64,000 bases of DNA from Bacteroidia bacterium (GTDB taxonomy: Bacteria > Bacteroidota > Bacteroidia > Chitinophagales > Chitinophagaceae), in contig JAUHYD010000001.1 in the NCBI GenBank assembly GCA_030426665.1, positions 124,001-188,000 of the forward strand. The letters are read 5' to 3'. Position numbers and translations under genes: made by a program. The notes under the pieces were generated by a model that was given only the letters and a program-made list of their open reading frames with translations, had not been told where the DNA came from and made no database searches. Below are positions 34,048-44,800 of the stretch, piece by piece (within the stretch, counting starts at the first letter, position 1; every line of letters starts with the position of its first letter).

Positions 34048-34635
34048 TTACTTACTGATGAAATTTATTTTTTCCTTTAAGCGTTTTCTTGCGTCACTCA
34101 AATACCACCTACTATTGGATTCTGTAATCGCCAACATATCTGCTATTTCTTTGTGTGCATAATTTTCAATGACAAATAAGTTAAAAACGGTTCGCTGCCC
34201 ATCCGGCAAAGAGTGAATAAGCTCCAGCAGCTCTTTGTGGGCAATATTTGAAACCGGTTCACTATCAATAAATGCATCCTCGGGTTGAATTTCTTTGTGA
34301 CGTTCTTTTCCGATTGCCTTCCTCAGGTAATCAGTGACGGTGTTCACAACAATCCTTCTAACCCACCCATCAAAAGAGCCTTGAAATGAATATTGTTCCA
34401 ACCTTGTCAGTACTTTATAAAACGAATCATTGAGTACCTCTTCTGCTGCACTAGGGTTATCGTAAATATATCTTCGGATTATTCCATTTGCCTTGGGCGC
34501 GTACAAGTCATAAAGTTTTTTTTGTGCAGTGCGTTCTTCGGCAAGGCAACCCCTAAGGAGAGCGAACAATTCACTCTCCGTGGCAGAAGCTTTCTCCGGA
34601 AGTCCATGGCTACCTATGTCGTTGTGCTTGCGCAA
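34048..34635 (-). CDS. ECF-type RNA polymerase sigma factor, TTG start
   Basis: 195 residues. Region 2: ELFALLRGCLAEERTAQKKL to AAEEVLNDSFYKVLTRLEQY and GSFDGWVRRIVVNTVTDYLRK. Region 4: LIHSLPDGQRTVFNLFVIENYAHKEIADML and SNSRWYLSDARKRLKEKI. There is no in-frame ATG before region 2; the frame opens only two codons upstream of the TTG at 34635, so TTG is the likely start. It probably directs RNA polymerase to an envelope regulon, held in check by the downstream inner-membrane protein. Confidence 0.9.
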   Translation of the reverse strand: MRKHNDIGSHGLPEKASATESELFALLRGCLAEERTAQKKLYDLYAPKANGIIRRYIYDNPSAAEEVLNDSFYKVLTRLEQYSFQGSFDGWVRRIVVNTVTDYLRKAIGKERHKEIQPEDAFIDSEPVSNIAHKELLELIHSLPDGQRTVFNLFVIENYAHKEIADMLAITESNSRWYLSDARKRLKEKINFISK

Positions 34636-34814
34636 AAATTATATATTTATTATTCCCTTCCTGGTTTATTCATTTTCCTGTCTGTCAAAAGAATAGACGA
34701 GCAACAATCGTGGAATGTTAGAAAATAAAAAAAATACTGCTGAAGTACTAACATTTAGATGATTAAAGTCGTCAATACTATTGTCGGTAATAGTGTGCAT
34801 GCCAAAGTATGCTG

Positions 34815-34822
34815 TAATTTTG
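34815..34822 (+). promoter_or_regulatory. TAnnTTTG element upstream of the T9SS cargo gene
   Basis: TAATTTTG, about 58 bp before the ATG at 34881; no clear TTG at the right distance. Confidence 0.35.
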
Positions 34823-34880
34823 TGTAGTCGGCATGAAAAATACCGTAAAATACTTGTAGCCCCAGCAAAAAGATTATACA

Positions 34881-35762
34881 ATGAAAAAATTAATATTACT
34901 ACCCTATTTAATGATATCATCCCTATGTTTTGGCCAGGGACTAACATCGCTAGACGAAAACCTAGATATGTGTCCGGGCGGAGCGCATGGGCCAACTAAC
35001 TGGATGGTATTCAATACAGTGCCAGGAACATATCCCGATGGAACCTGGGCCTGTGATGCAGCAGCAGGGCGCGAGGGAACTCCGGGAATAACTTGTTCCG
35101 GACTGTACGGTTCTCCTCTTAAGTATCACTTAGACACGTCTACTTTGGTTTCACCACGTCTTGACCTCAGTGGATATTCAGACAAAGTATATGTGAACTT
35201 TGACACAAAAACCACCAACTTCAACCTTGGTGCAAAATTACTTTTCATAGCCTCAAAAGACTCAACAGCACTCGGGGACACACCCACAACTTATAATTTA
35301 TCTTCAAGGATGATGCCACCAATAGGGTTTGGTGATGAAACCGACTGGGTTACCCATCAGGTAGATCTAACAGATTATAAGGACGTTGTTCCGTTATACA
35401 TCGGCTTTAGGTACATTTCGGCGGACGGGACTAATGGTAGCCGTTGGTATCTAGATAATATTAAAACGACAACAGAAAAGATTGTGAGTGTAAAAGACAT
35501 CGGGATGAAATCATCAAAAATTTCACTCACAGGATCTGCAAATGGCAATACTATATCAATGAGGTGTGGTGTGGTTTCGAGTGGCGAATACAATCTGACC
35601 CTATATGACATTTCCGGTCGCTTAATTCATCAGGAAAAAAGGCAATTGTCAAAAGGGGTTTCGCTATTTGCCCTCAATATACCCAACCTAACTTCGGGCC
35701 TCTATTTTGTACGGCTTTGGAATGAATCTGCATCAAGAACGGCAAAAATACCGGTTTTGTAG
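34881..35762 (+). CDS. Secreted protein with T9SS type A sorting domain
   Basis: 293 residues. Signal peptide about 1-18 (MISSLCFGQ, with Gln at the mature end). Residues about 20-200 look like a jelly-roll/lectin-type domain (LVSPRLDLSGYSDKVYVNFD, GSRWYLDNI). The C-terminal 80 residues are a Por_Secre_tail-like type A domain (GEYNLTLYDISGRLIHQEKR, LNIPNLTSGLYFVRLW). Type A cargo is moved by the T9SS and the tail is usually cleaved. A glycan-binding function is possible but not shown. It precedes the DtxR/MntR-type gene by 50 bp. Confidence 0.88.
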   Translation: MKKLILLPYLMISSLCFGQGLTSLDENLDMCPGGAHGPTNWMVFNTVPGTYPDGTWACDAAAGREGTPGITCSGLYGSPLKYHLDTSTLVSPRLDLSGYSDKVYVNFDTKTTNFNLGAKLLFIASKDSTALGDTPTTYNLSSRMMPPIGFGDETDWVTHQVDLTDYKDVVPLYIGFRYISADGTNGSRWYLDNIKTTTEKIVSVKDIGMKSSKISLTGSANGNTISMRCGVVSSGEYNLTLYDISGRLIHQEKRQLSKGVSLFALNIPNLTSGLYFVRLWNESASRTAKIPVL

Positions 35763-35790
35763 CATGGCCTTACAGAATGCATTACCTTTG
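35756..35790 (+). promoter_or_regulatory. Bacteroidota-type promoter of the DtxR/MntR-like gene
   Basis: TTTG (35756-35759), 23 bp, TACCTTTG (35783-35790). Its position supports a start at 35813 rather than the upstream ATG at 35777. The -33 element overlaps the end of the preceding gene. Confidence 0.6.
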
Positions 35791-35812
35791 TGGCCCGGCA
35801 GACGTCACGAAC

Positions 35813-36469
35813 ATGCATACATTATCTGAAGAGAATTACCTTAAGGCTATTTACAATCTATATAAGCAAGGGTTGTCAAAAATTACGCCAACTGCTATTT
35901 CTGAAGCATTGGGCAATAACCCCGCATCGGTTGTAGATATGATTAAGAAGCTTGTTGAAAAGAAGCTTCTAACGTATCAGAAAAGCAAAGGAGTGAGCCT
36001 TACACCATCGGGAGAAAACGTTGCGATTTCTATTGTTCGAAAACATAGACTATGGGAAGCTTTTCTGCTTGATAAGCTCGGATATGAATGGGACGAGATT
36101 CATGATATTGCGGAACAGCTTGAGCATGTACACCATCCTGAACTTGCAGACAGGCTGGACAAATTTCTGGACTACCCTAAATACGACCCGCACGGCGACC
36201 CGATACCAAAAGCAAACGGAGAAACAGCAACTACATACAAAACACTACTTGCAGAAGTAGAAGAAGATTCTGTATGCAGAGTGGCTGCGGTAAAAGATAC
36301 AAGTACATCATTTCTTCAATACCTGAACAAGTTGAATATCGGCATTGGCACAACCATAGAGCTTGTCGAGAAAATACAATTTGACGATTCTGTGGTTATT
36401 AAGATCGGGGATGGCGAACCTACAACAGTATCGAAAGTCTTTGCAGAAAACCTATTGGTACAAGAGTAG
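35813..36469 (+). CDS. DtxR/MntR family metal-dependent transcriptional regulator
   Basis: 218 residues starting MHTLSEENYLKAIYNLYKQG; an earlier ATG would add 12 residues but lies before the promoter. The N-terminal winged helix has ITPTAISEALGNNPASVVDMIKKL and VSLTPSGENVAISIVRKHRLWEAFL. The dimerisation and metal-binding domain has DEIHDIAEQLEHVHHPELADRLDKFL and DPHGDPIPK. An FeoA/SH3-like C-terminal domain (IGTTIELVEKIQFDDSVVIKIGDGE) completes the full-length form. It represses iron- or manganese-uptake genes when metal is bound; which metal cannot be told. No target gene is next to it. Confidence 0.93.
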   Translation: MHTLSEENYLKAIYNLYKQGLSKITPTAISEALGNNPASVVDMIKKLVEKKLLTYQKSKGVSLTPSGENVAISIVRKHRLWEAFLLDKLGYEWDEIHDIAEQLEHVHHPELADRLDKFLDYPKYDPHGDPIPKANGETATTYKTLLAEVEEDSVCRVAAVKDTSTSFLQYLNKLNIGIGTTIELVEKIQFDDSVVIKIGDGEPTTVSKVFAENLLVQE

Positions 36470-36481
36470 CGGTTATAAAGA

Positions 36482-37069
36482 TTACGGTTGCTTTCTTTCG
36501 TTCAGCATTTGTAGTACGCGTTCTGCATCAGCCGGCGTATTGGCATTGAGTAAACTATCATCATCAATAGGTACAACAATCTTCACCCGTTCCTGATTTC
36601 TAATCAGGGCCTTTCTGGGACACGTATAACCGTCAGCTACGTGCTGCTCAAGTACGTCTCCGGAAGAGGGTTCCCAAATTGTTATTAGTGGCTCGGGCAA
36701 CCCATCAAACGGACTTTTGAAAGTAGTTGCTATCTTCGAGCTATCCCTACTACTAACCAAATAGCTTAATGTCTGGTGATCCAATAACGGTAAATCGCAA
36801 GCAACAACCATCCATGTAACGTTAGGGTATTTCAGAAAAGCAGAACGAATAGCAACGAGTGGCCCGGAACCTGTTATACTGTCGACAATGGTATCGTAAC
36901 CATATTCGCCCATATCCTGTTCCTCTCTGCACGAAATAAAAACTTTGTCACATATTGCCGACAGCATATCCGCCATGTGTATTCGTTGCTCCTTGCCATG
37001 CCAGTTAATCGCACCTTTATCCTTGCCCATACGGACACTTTTTCCTCCTGCAAGTACCAGTCCATACAT
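36482..37069 (-). CDS. mobA: Molybdenum cofactor guanylyltransferase (MobA-like)
   Basis: 195 residues starting MYGLVLAGGKSVRMGKDKG, the nucleotide-binding motif of MobA-type transferases; VACDLPLLD is the Asp motif for magnesium. MobA attaches GMP to molybdopterin to make the bis-MGD cofactor. The frame has an ATG 30 bp upstream that would overlap moaC by 23 bp; I prefer the shorter start because the Rossmann strand normally begins right there. The C terminus (DDDSLLNANTPADAERVL) has the family's NxNTPxD motif. It is the last gene of a moeA-moaC-mobA operon. Confidence 0.9.
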   Translation of the reverse strand: MYGLVLAGGKSVRMGKDKGAINWHGKEQRIHMADMLSAICDKVFISCREEQDMGEYGYDTIVDSITGSGPLVAIRSAFLKYPNVTWMVVACDLPLLDHQTLSYLVSSRDSSKIATTFKSPFDGLPEPLITIWEPSSGDVLEQHVADGYTCPRKALIRNQERVKIVVPIDDDSLLNANTPADAERVLQMLNERKQP

Positions 37070-37076
37070 CGGCACT

Positions 37077-37556
37077 TTATTCTGTTCTTTCAAAGTCACG
37101 TTTTCCTCCTGTCTTTTTCATTAATTTAGTTTGCTTGATGACAATGTCATGGCTCATTGCCTTGCACATATCATATACCGTCAGTGCCGCAATACTCGCT
37201 CCCATAAGTGCTTCCATCTCGACACCTGTCTTTGCAGTAATAACTGCAGTACAGTCAATAATCACTTCCTGCTGACTGTTTACGTGAATATCAATCTTAC
37301 AGTTATCCAACCCCAGGGGGTGACACAAGGGAATCAACTCTCCTGTTTTCTTAGCAGCCATAATACCGGCTATTACCGCCGTCTGAAAGACAGCCCCTTT
37401 CTTTGAGTGAATGTCACCATTCGCAAAATGCTGCATAATTTCTGCAGGCATACTTACCACGCTTCTTGCGACTGCTGTGCGCTTCGTTACTGCTTTGGCA
37501 CCAACATCAACCATAGCGGCCTGACCATTATCGTCAAGATGTGTAAAATCACTCAT
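37077..37556 (-). CDS. moaC: Cyclic pyranopterin monophosphate synthase
   Basis: 159 residues of the usual MoaC length. Motifs: MVDVGAKAVTKRTAVA, KGAVFQTAVIAGIMAAKKTGELIPLCHPLGL, and GVEMEALMGASIAALTVYDMCKAM with the catalytic-site KSHD-like segment replaced by MSHDIVIKQTKLMKKTGGK. It converts the MoaA product into cyclic pyranopterin monophosphate, the second half of the first step of molybdenum cofactor synthesis. Its ATG overlaps the moeA stop (TGATG), so the two are translationally coupled. moaA is not in the window. Confidence 0.95.
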   Translation of the reverse strand: MSDFTHLDDNGQAAMVDVGAKAVTKRTAVARSVVSMPAEIMQHFANGDIHSKKGAVFQTAVIAGIMAAKKTGELIPLCHPLGLDNCKIDIHVNSQQEVIIDCTAVITAKTGVEMEALMGASIAALTVYDMCKAMSHDIVIKQTKLMKKTGGKRDFERTE

Positions 37557-38770
37557 CAGAGTATGTTATTTTTAAATGTCCAAACGGGATATTTTTCACC
37601 CCTTTTAAATTCATCTTTTCCTTCAGGTAGTTCCAAAAATCCATTTGCCACAAGCAGGTTAGAGAAATCTCCGGAACCGTTGCCTGCAACGGGTGTAGCA
37701 ACCAGCACACCATCATTGTCCACATCAATAAATACCTGTAAGAAATACTGCAATTTCGGCACAAAAGAAATGTCATGTTTCAGTACTGCGACTGTGGCCT
37801 TCTGCTGTAAATGTAGCGAAGAACGCAACCAAGGTATCAGGTATCGATGCAAACATAAAAATGCGGAAACAGGGTTTCCGGGAAAAGCAAATACGGTTGT
37901 ATGTTCATCGTTGTGCTGTCCATACCAAAAAGGCTTACCGGGCCGCTGACGCACTTTATGAAAAGACTGCGTAACACCAGCATTCTTCAATGCATTGGGG
38001 ACATAGTCAAATCGCCCCATAGAAACGCCACCACTAAGTATCACCACATCATACGCACGGATACAATTGCTGATTTCTTCATCAACAGTTGTTTTGTCGT
38101 CGCTGATGTGTAACAATTCGGCATTAATGCAATATTCTTGCAAAACCGCCTTGATAGCATAAACATTCGACCTCCTAACCTGCCAAGGGGTAGGCTGCTC
38201 ATCAATATCTACCAACTCATCGCCAGTAGAAACAATCACAACACGCGGCAACTTGCGTACAGGTAGCGAAACCGCACCTACAGAAGCGGCCATGTTAATG
38301 ACCGTGGCATCAACCAAGGAATTCGCATTAACAACAGGAGCGCCTTGTTGCTTATCGGTGCCGCGCCTATGGACATTTGCACCAGCTTTGACTGTGTCTA
38401 TCTTCAAGGTTGCCACACCATTTACAATGGAAACATCCTCGTACCTGATAACGGTATCGACAGAGGAAGGCATAGCACATCCAGTCATTATTTCAATACA
38501 CTCACTATCTCCCGAAATATCAACCGGACTATCTCCGGCAGCCATCGTAGCTATGACTTCAAATTGTTTGTTACCCTTCTGAAGGTCGGTATATCGTATT
38601 GCGATACCGTCCATTGTGACTCTATCGTAAGGTGGCAGGTCCCGGTCGGCACAAATATTACTTGCAAGCACCCTACCTCGTGCCTTTTCCAGTGAGATTT
38701 GCTCCACACCGTAATCTCGAACGCTATTCAGTATGATGCTTTCAGCTTCAGAAACAGAAATAAATGACAT
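37556..38770 (-). CDS. moeA: Molybdopterin molybdenumtransferase
   Basis: 404 residues. MoeA motifs: RVLASNICADRDLPPYDRVTMDGIA, VEIMTGC-like SECIEIMTGCAMP, VIRYEDV, GTDKQQGAPV, VSTGDEL, SGGVSMGRFDYV, RPGKPFWYG and FAFPGNPVSAF. MoeA inserts molybdate into the adenylated pterin. It is followed, with a 1-bp overlap, by moaC. Its start lies 38 bp after the stop of the giant T9SS gene, and no clear terminator separates them. Confidence 0.95.
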   Translation of the reverse strand: MSFISVSEAESIILNSVRDYGVEQISLEKARGRVLASNICADRDLPPYDRVTMDGIAIRYTDLQKGNKQFEVIATMAAGDSPVDISGDSECIEIMTGCAMPSSVDTVIRYEDVSIVNGVATLKIDTVKAGANVHRRGTDKQQGAPVVNANSLVDATVINMAASVGAVSLPVRKLPRVVIVSTGDELVDIDEQPTPWQVRRSNVYAIKAVLQEYCINAELLHISDDKTTVDEEISNCIRAYDVVILSGGVSMGRFDYVPNALKNAGVTQSFHKVRQRPGKPFWYGQHNDEHTTVFAFPGNPVSAFLCLHRYLIPWLRSSLHLQQKATVAVLKHDISFVPKLQYFLQVFIDVDNDGVLVATPVAGNGSGDFSNLLVANGFLELPEGKDEFKRGEKYPVWTFKNNIL

Positions 38771-38808
38771 AATGTTAAGTTCAAATTTACGTCATTTACG
38801 CTACTCGC

Positions 38809-41800
38809 CTACCTGTTCACTACAAAGCGCAACATATTATTTTGATTACCAGCCCGCAAAGTGAGTATATATACGCCGTTTGCAAGTTGATCCGGCAAAT
38901 CAATTCTAACATCTACCAAACCGGAGGATACTACAACATCCTGTACATACATTTTTTGCCCCAACAGGTTTGTAATTTCTATTGTTGCCGACTCGGGCAG
39001 CTGTCCGCCAACTTTACCTTTTAAAGAGAAACCTCCCTGATTCGGGTTTGGTGCCAGCATCAGGTTTGCACCTGCAGAAAGTGACGAAATGCCTAGGGAC
39101 GTAACGTTTATGTACACAGAGTTGAATGAATGGTATGCACACACACCACTACCTGTAACAAAGCAAGTCACAGAGTCTCCATTGCTGAGGCTATTGCTAA
39201 CGAACACATTGCTTGTTGCACCGGGAACGTCTACGCTATTTATCCTCCATTGATAAGTCGGGGTGCTTCCTGCTCCTGTCACTGTAGCTATCAGCGTGTC
39301 ATACTGCCCGTCTACTATTGTAAACCCGGGAGTGGCATCCAGCGACACAACAGGTATGTAAGCAGAGTCGACAGACAGGGTAGTAATGCCAGTGACAACT
39401 GTGTCTTCAATCAAACAGGGTAAGCTGCTCATCAGTCGGCAATAGACTTCATCACCATTTACGGGAACATATGTGTAGGTACTTCCTCCACCCGCTACGG
39501 TGCCGTTATTGACCCACTGGTAAGTCGGCGCAGTACCCGCACCTGTTGCAGTTGCCATAAATGTAACCGCATCGCCCTGACATACCGCCCCTGAATGAGC
39601 CGACGAGATGCCAACTGACGGCAATACATTGTCTGTAACCACAACTGTGATATTGTCCGAAACCACATCAATTGTAGCGCAAACAGCATTGCTTTCAAGG
39701 CTAATGGCAACATTGTCGGCATCCGCAGGAGTAACAGCGAACGTGTCTGTACCGGATGTGACAACGGAGCCGTTGACAAGCCAAGTGTATATGGGTGCTG
39801 TTCCTTCGTTGGTTGGGTGTGCCGTAAATACAACCGATGTACCAGCGCATAATACTCCTGTATAGTCTGCAGTTACCGATACAGCCGGTGTAAGCAATGA
39901 ATCAACATGAACTGTAGCAGTATCATATCCAACTCCACAGGTATTGGAAACTATGTAAGAAACAATAGTCGTACCGAATGAAGAAGCGGATACAATACCC
40001 ACACCGGAAACGACGGCCACTGAAGGGGCCTCCGAACTCCATTCACCATTGGCAGTTGCATTCGTTAGCGTATCAGCATCTCCGGCACAAAGCGGAGAGA
40101 CTCCCATTATTGCTGCTACCACAGGTACTTCGTTGACAAAAATCTCCCGGGTTCTTGTTTGCGATACACAAGATGTGGCAGTGGTATAACTAATGGTATC
40201 CATTCCATAAGTAACACCAGACACCAATCCACCAACAACATCTGCGCCGGAATTGGCTGATGCCCACACTCCACCCTGCATGGGATTGCTGAACACCACT
40301 TCGGCACCGGCACACACACTGTCCGTTCCCTGAATGGGTGGCAGACCAGTTTCATTGGCCACTTCGTTTGTCATCACAACCGGACTATAATCGAAATAAA
40401 TACCAGCTCTGTTTCGGATGATGGTATTGTCAGCCAACCCGTTGCGTGCCTTTATCTTAAAGTACACAACGCCTTTGTTTTCGTCGGGATGTGAGCTGTC
40501 TGCCAAATTAATATTCGGAAAATCAAAACGAGCAATTGTATAGCCACCTTCGTACAAAATACTTATGTTCATGGGAGCTGATGCGATAACAGGTTCCAAC
40601 GTACCGGGGTCTAAGAATTCGGAAAGTGTATCCAGAATGTGAATGTTGTATGCGGTATCGTTGCCCATGTTTTCGAACCGCACTCTGTACTGCAGTTCTG
40701 TACAAGACAAAATATACCCTTCGGGAGTAACCACGATATCATTGGGGTCGTAACCAGCTCTTACTGTATCGAGTCTGACTTCCACATTATTCGCTGTATT
40801 TAAATCGCCAGCTGTCGGTCCTACCGACACCTGGGAATGAATGGTGTCCCCAAGTGGCAACCATGCCGCAGACCCTCCTAATCGACGGAGCGAAACGGAA
40901 ATATTTCTTAAAGAAACAGCTGTAGACGAGAGTGACCCCAAGTTCCACGTTACGGTATTGCCCACAACAGATGAAGGCGAAATATTTGAATAATAAAAAC
41001 TATACTTGGGGCTAAACGTAAAAGTTACTGTCGGCGCTACAGGTTGACACCGAGCGTTTGAAACAACGATATTACCAGTTGCCATATTGGGGCGGCAAAC
41101 CATGGATGTGACTACCGACAAATCATGCCCTGTAACCGCATCACAAATCACAGGAATAAACTTAGTTGCGTAAGTGTTTGTGTAAATGCTAATAGTGTCG
41201 TATAAAATACCACCGATGACACATGGTGACAAAGTAGCTCCTCCAGCAGCAGATAACACTCTAAAACCATAAACGGTTCCGGGTATTCCGTACACTTTCT
41301 TGTAGAAGCCACTAATTGCTGTTATGGTATCAATCGGAACACCATTCGAGTCTATTTCTGTAACAATAGGCACTGTATTCAAGAACTCGCTGGCTACATC
41401 AAAAACACAATTGGAATTATTATCGTGATAAAAAGCAACGGACATTGTCCGGCAATAGTTATAATCATAAGAGAACGTCACTGAATCTATAGCAACAGTA
41501 TCTTTTGATAACACATGCTTTATTGAATAAGTACCGGGAGATGCATAAGTATGATAAATTTCAGCTTCAGATAATCCGGGTGCCGCCAATGGTGTAGTGT
41601 CGCTTGTTCCGTCTCCGAAATAAGTGGTTATACTCAGATCATGTGATGCACCACAGGTACTAATGTGAAAATGAGAAGCGCCACATGATACATCCGGTGT
41701 TGCAACAATACTATGATCGGCTATTGAGAACGTGGTGTGTACCGTTACAGGACTTGAGTATCGGGTAAGGTGACTGGCGATGCATGTGACTCCACAGCGA

Positions 41801-44800
41801 AAAGCGCGAGTGTCTGAAACGATGGCACTGTAATTTGTATTTGTAGCACCAGAGATGTTTGCCCAGCCTTCGCCATCCGCATACTGCCATTGGCAGCTCA
41901 TTCCGCAGCCTACTTCTATACCTGATAACGACAGTTCCGCAACAGCACCTGCACAAATAGATGTGTCTTCAGCAACCGCAACTGAAGCACCGGGCATTCC
42001 TGAGCATAAGGATGTTGCAGTAACTGTATGAGTACGGATACACCCTGTTCCGTTTGCTGTTATTGTCAACACCGCACTCCCCGCAGTCAAGCCGGTAACT
42101 AATCCGCCATCGTAGACGGTTGCTACAGCGTCAGAACCGGACCATGTACCGGGAATAGTTGTCGACAAAGTAAGTGTACCGCCCACACACAGTGCACTAC
42201 CACCTTCAGTAACCGGAGCAGGGTTCACATACTCAGTCATTGACTTACTACAGCCTGCAATGGAGGTATATGATATTGTAGCGGTGCCGGGTGACAAGCC
42301 GAAAATAACACCAGTAGCCGCATCTACCGACACTATGGTTGACTCCGGGCTAGACCATACTCCACCTGGTGTATCATTGGCCAGCATCAGACTTGCACCA
42401 ACACAAACAGATGTACCACCTGTAATATCAGCAGGTAGCGGATTTACAGTTGCTCCTTTTGTCTGAGCGGGGCAAAAGCTATATGTATAGCTAAAAGTAA
42501 CTGTTCCGGCAGTCAATGGCGAAATGGTGCCAAGCGAAGGGTGGATAGTTGCGACGCTCGTATTGCTGCTGCTCCATGTCCCTAAAGGAAATGCATTGTG
42601 CAATTCTGATGACGACGCGACACACAGTGACGCATCACCCGTAATCAGTGGCGATGTTGCTGACACACTAACGGTTCTTGTTGCAGTCCCACAAGGCAAC
42701 GCATAAGAAATCAATGCAGTACCCGGAGACACGCCGGTCACCACACCGGAAACGTCAACAGACGCGACTGCAGCATCGCTACTGCTCCATGTTCCACCGG
42801 AAGTAGCATTTGTAAACGTTGTTGTATAACCTGTACACACATTTGCCGAACCGTATATCGCTGCCGGCCCCGCTACGGTAATAGTGGATGTTGAGTAGCA
42901 TCCTGCAGTGGGGAAATAGCTGACTGTTGTAGTACCAATACCTACTCCGACCGCTTCGCCTGTACCGGGGTTGATAGACACCCTCGAGGAACTTGCGGAA
43001 GTCCAAGTACCACCAGAGATAGGATGGCTCAATGAAATACTATTGCCGAGGCATACACTTGTAGCGCCCGTGATACTACCGCCAACTGCAGGCTGTACGG
43101 ATACTACGGATGTAGCCCTGCAACCGGTAGCCAAAGTGTAAGCGAGCGTGGCGGTACCAGCAGCTACTCCGGACACAACACCCAAAGAATTGACCGCAGC
43201 AATCGAGGGGTCGGCACTTGTCCAGATGCCGCCGGGGCTTGAACTATTGTAAACAACTGAAGAACCGACACAAACAACCGGGCTACCGGAAACATCCGAT
43301 GGGTTAGGGTTTACAGTAACATACCTGGACCCTACACAGCCGGTAGTTAACGTATTTTTTATGATAACTCCACCTGCCTCAGATGCCAACAACAGGCCCG
43401 TAGACGCATCTATGCTCGCGGACTCGCCGTCGGCAACACTCCAGGTACTACCGGTAGCGGAAGAAGTATATACTGCGGCACTACCCACACAAACCTGATA
43501 AGGACCTGTTATAGGTGGCGCTATGGGATGGACAGTCACAGCTTTGGTTACACTTCCACAACCTGCTAAAGTATAAGTAATTGTACTCGTTCCGGGAAGA
43601 AGTCCTGCCGCAACCCCATCAGATGAAATGACAAGTGGCATGTGACCTGACCAGGTACCTCCCGGAGCAGCATTGGTGTAAGCTGTAAATGTGCTTTCAC
43701 AGAAAGCATCAACTCCAACTATTTCAGGAATTGCTACTATTACTGTGATAGGCTTGGTATAAGTTCCGCAGGACGACGTATAGGTTATAGTAGCTGTTCC
43801 CGCAGTAACTCCTGTAACCTCACCAGTTGTCGCATCGACCGTCACTACGGAAGGATCATCAGAACTCCATGAGCCGCCATCAACCGAATGTGACAAGGTG
43901 GTGGTACCGCCAATACATACGTAACCTTCACCACTGATTCCGGTCAGTCCGTTCACCGAAACTACAGCCGTTGCAGTACAGCTAAGTGGTGTACTATAAC
44001 TAATGACAGCAGTACCTGTACCTGCTCCGTTTACGAAGCCGGTACTCCCGACAATAGCAACTGAAGTATTGCTACTACTCCATACACCACCGGGTGTTGC
44101 ATTGGCCAATGTTGTCCCGGTAGCACTACACAGCCCTAATGCACCTGTAATAGGTGTACTGAGCGTATTGACGCTCACAGTATGTGTTGAATAGCATCCT
44201 GTAGATAAAACATAAGTTAGGGTCGCGGTTCCCGGTGTGACTCCTATAAACCCACTACTCAAAAAGTCAACGGAAACGACAGCCGGATTGCTACTAGACC
44301 AGACACCTCCACCAATAGGGTTCGAGAGGGTTATAGTCTCACCTACACACACTTCATCAGGGCCTGAAATTGCATAAGGAGCGAGTATACCATAAACAGA
44401 CTTTGAGCGCTGACACCCGGTACTTAAAGTGTATGTAATGTCTACGGTATCAAGCGTATGAGCAATTGCAACACCATTAGTCAAGCCTATTGTCACAATC
44501 GCAGGGTTTCCAGTTGACCAGATTCCACCCAATGATGTACTTGTATAAACTGAAGATGCTAAATTGCATATTGCATCAGCACCTACTATAGGTGCTGGGA
44601 GCGGATTTACGGTAACAACCGAATGCCTCGGACAGCCTATGCCGGGAGGGGTATAGGTAACACCAGCCGTTCCGATTGCAACAGATGTGACCAAGCCTGT
44701 ACCATCAATTGTGGCTACGCCGGGCGCACTTGTAGCCCATGTACCACCGGGGGTGGCGTTAGCCAGAGTAGTATAACTGCCGATACAAACACCCAGACTT

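Noticed and set aside
34666-34999. Small overlapping open frames on both strands between the sigma factor and the T9SS cargo
   Set aside because: They overlap each other and the real gene start, with no domain, signal or promoter support.
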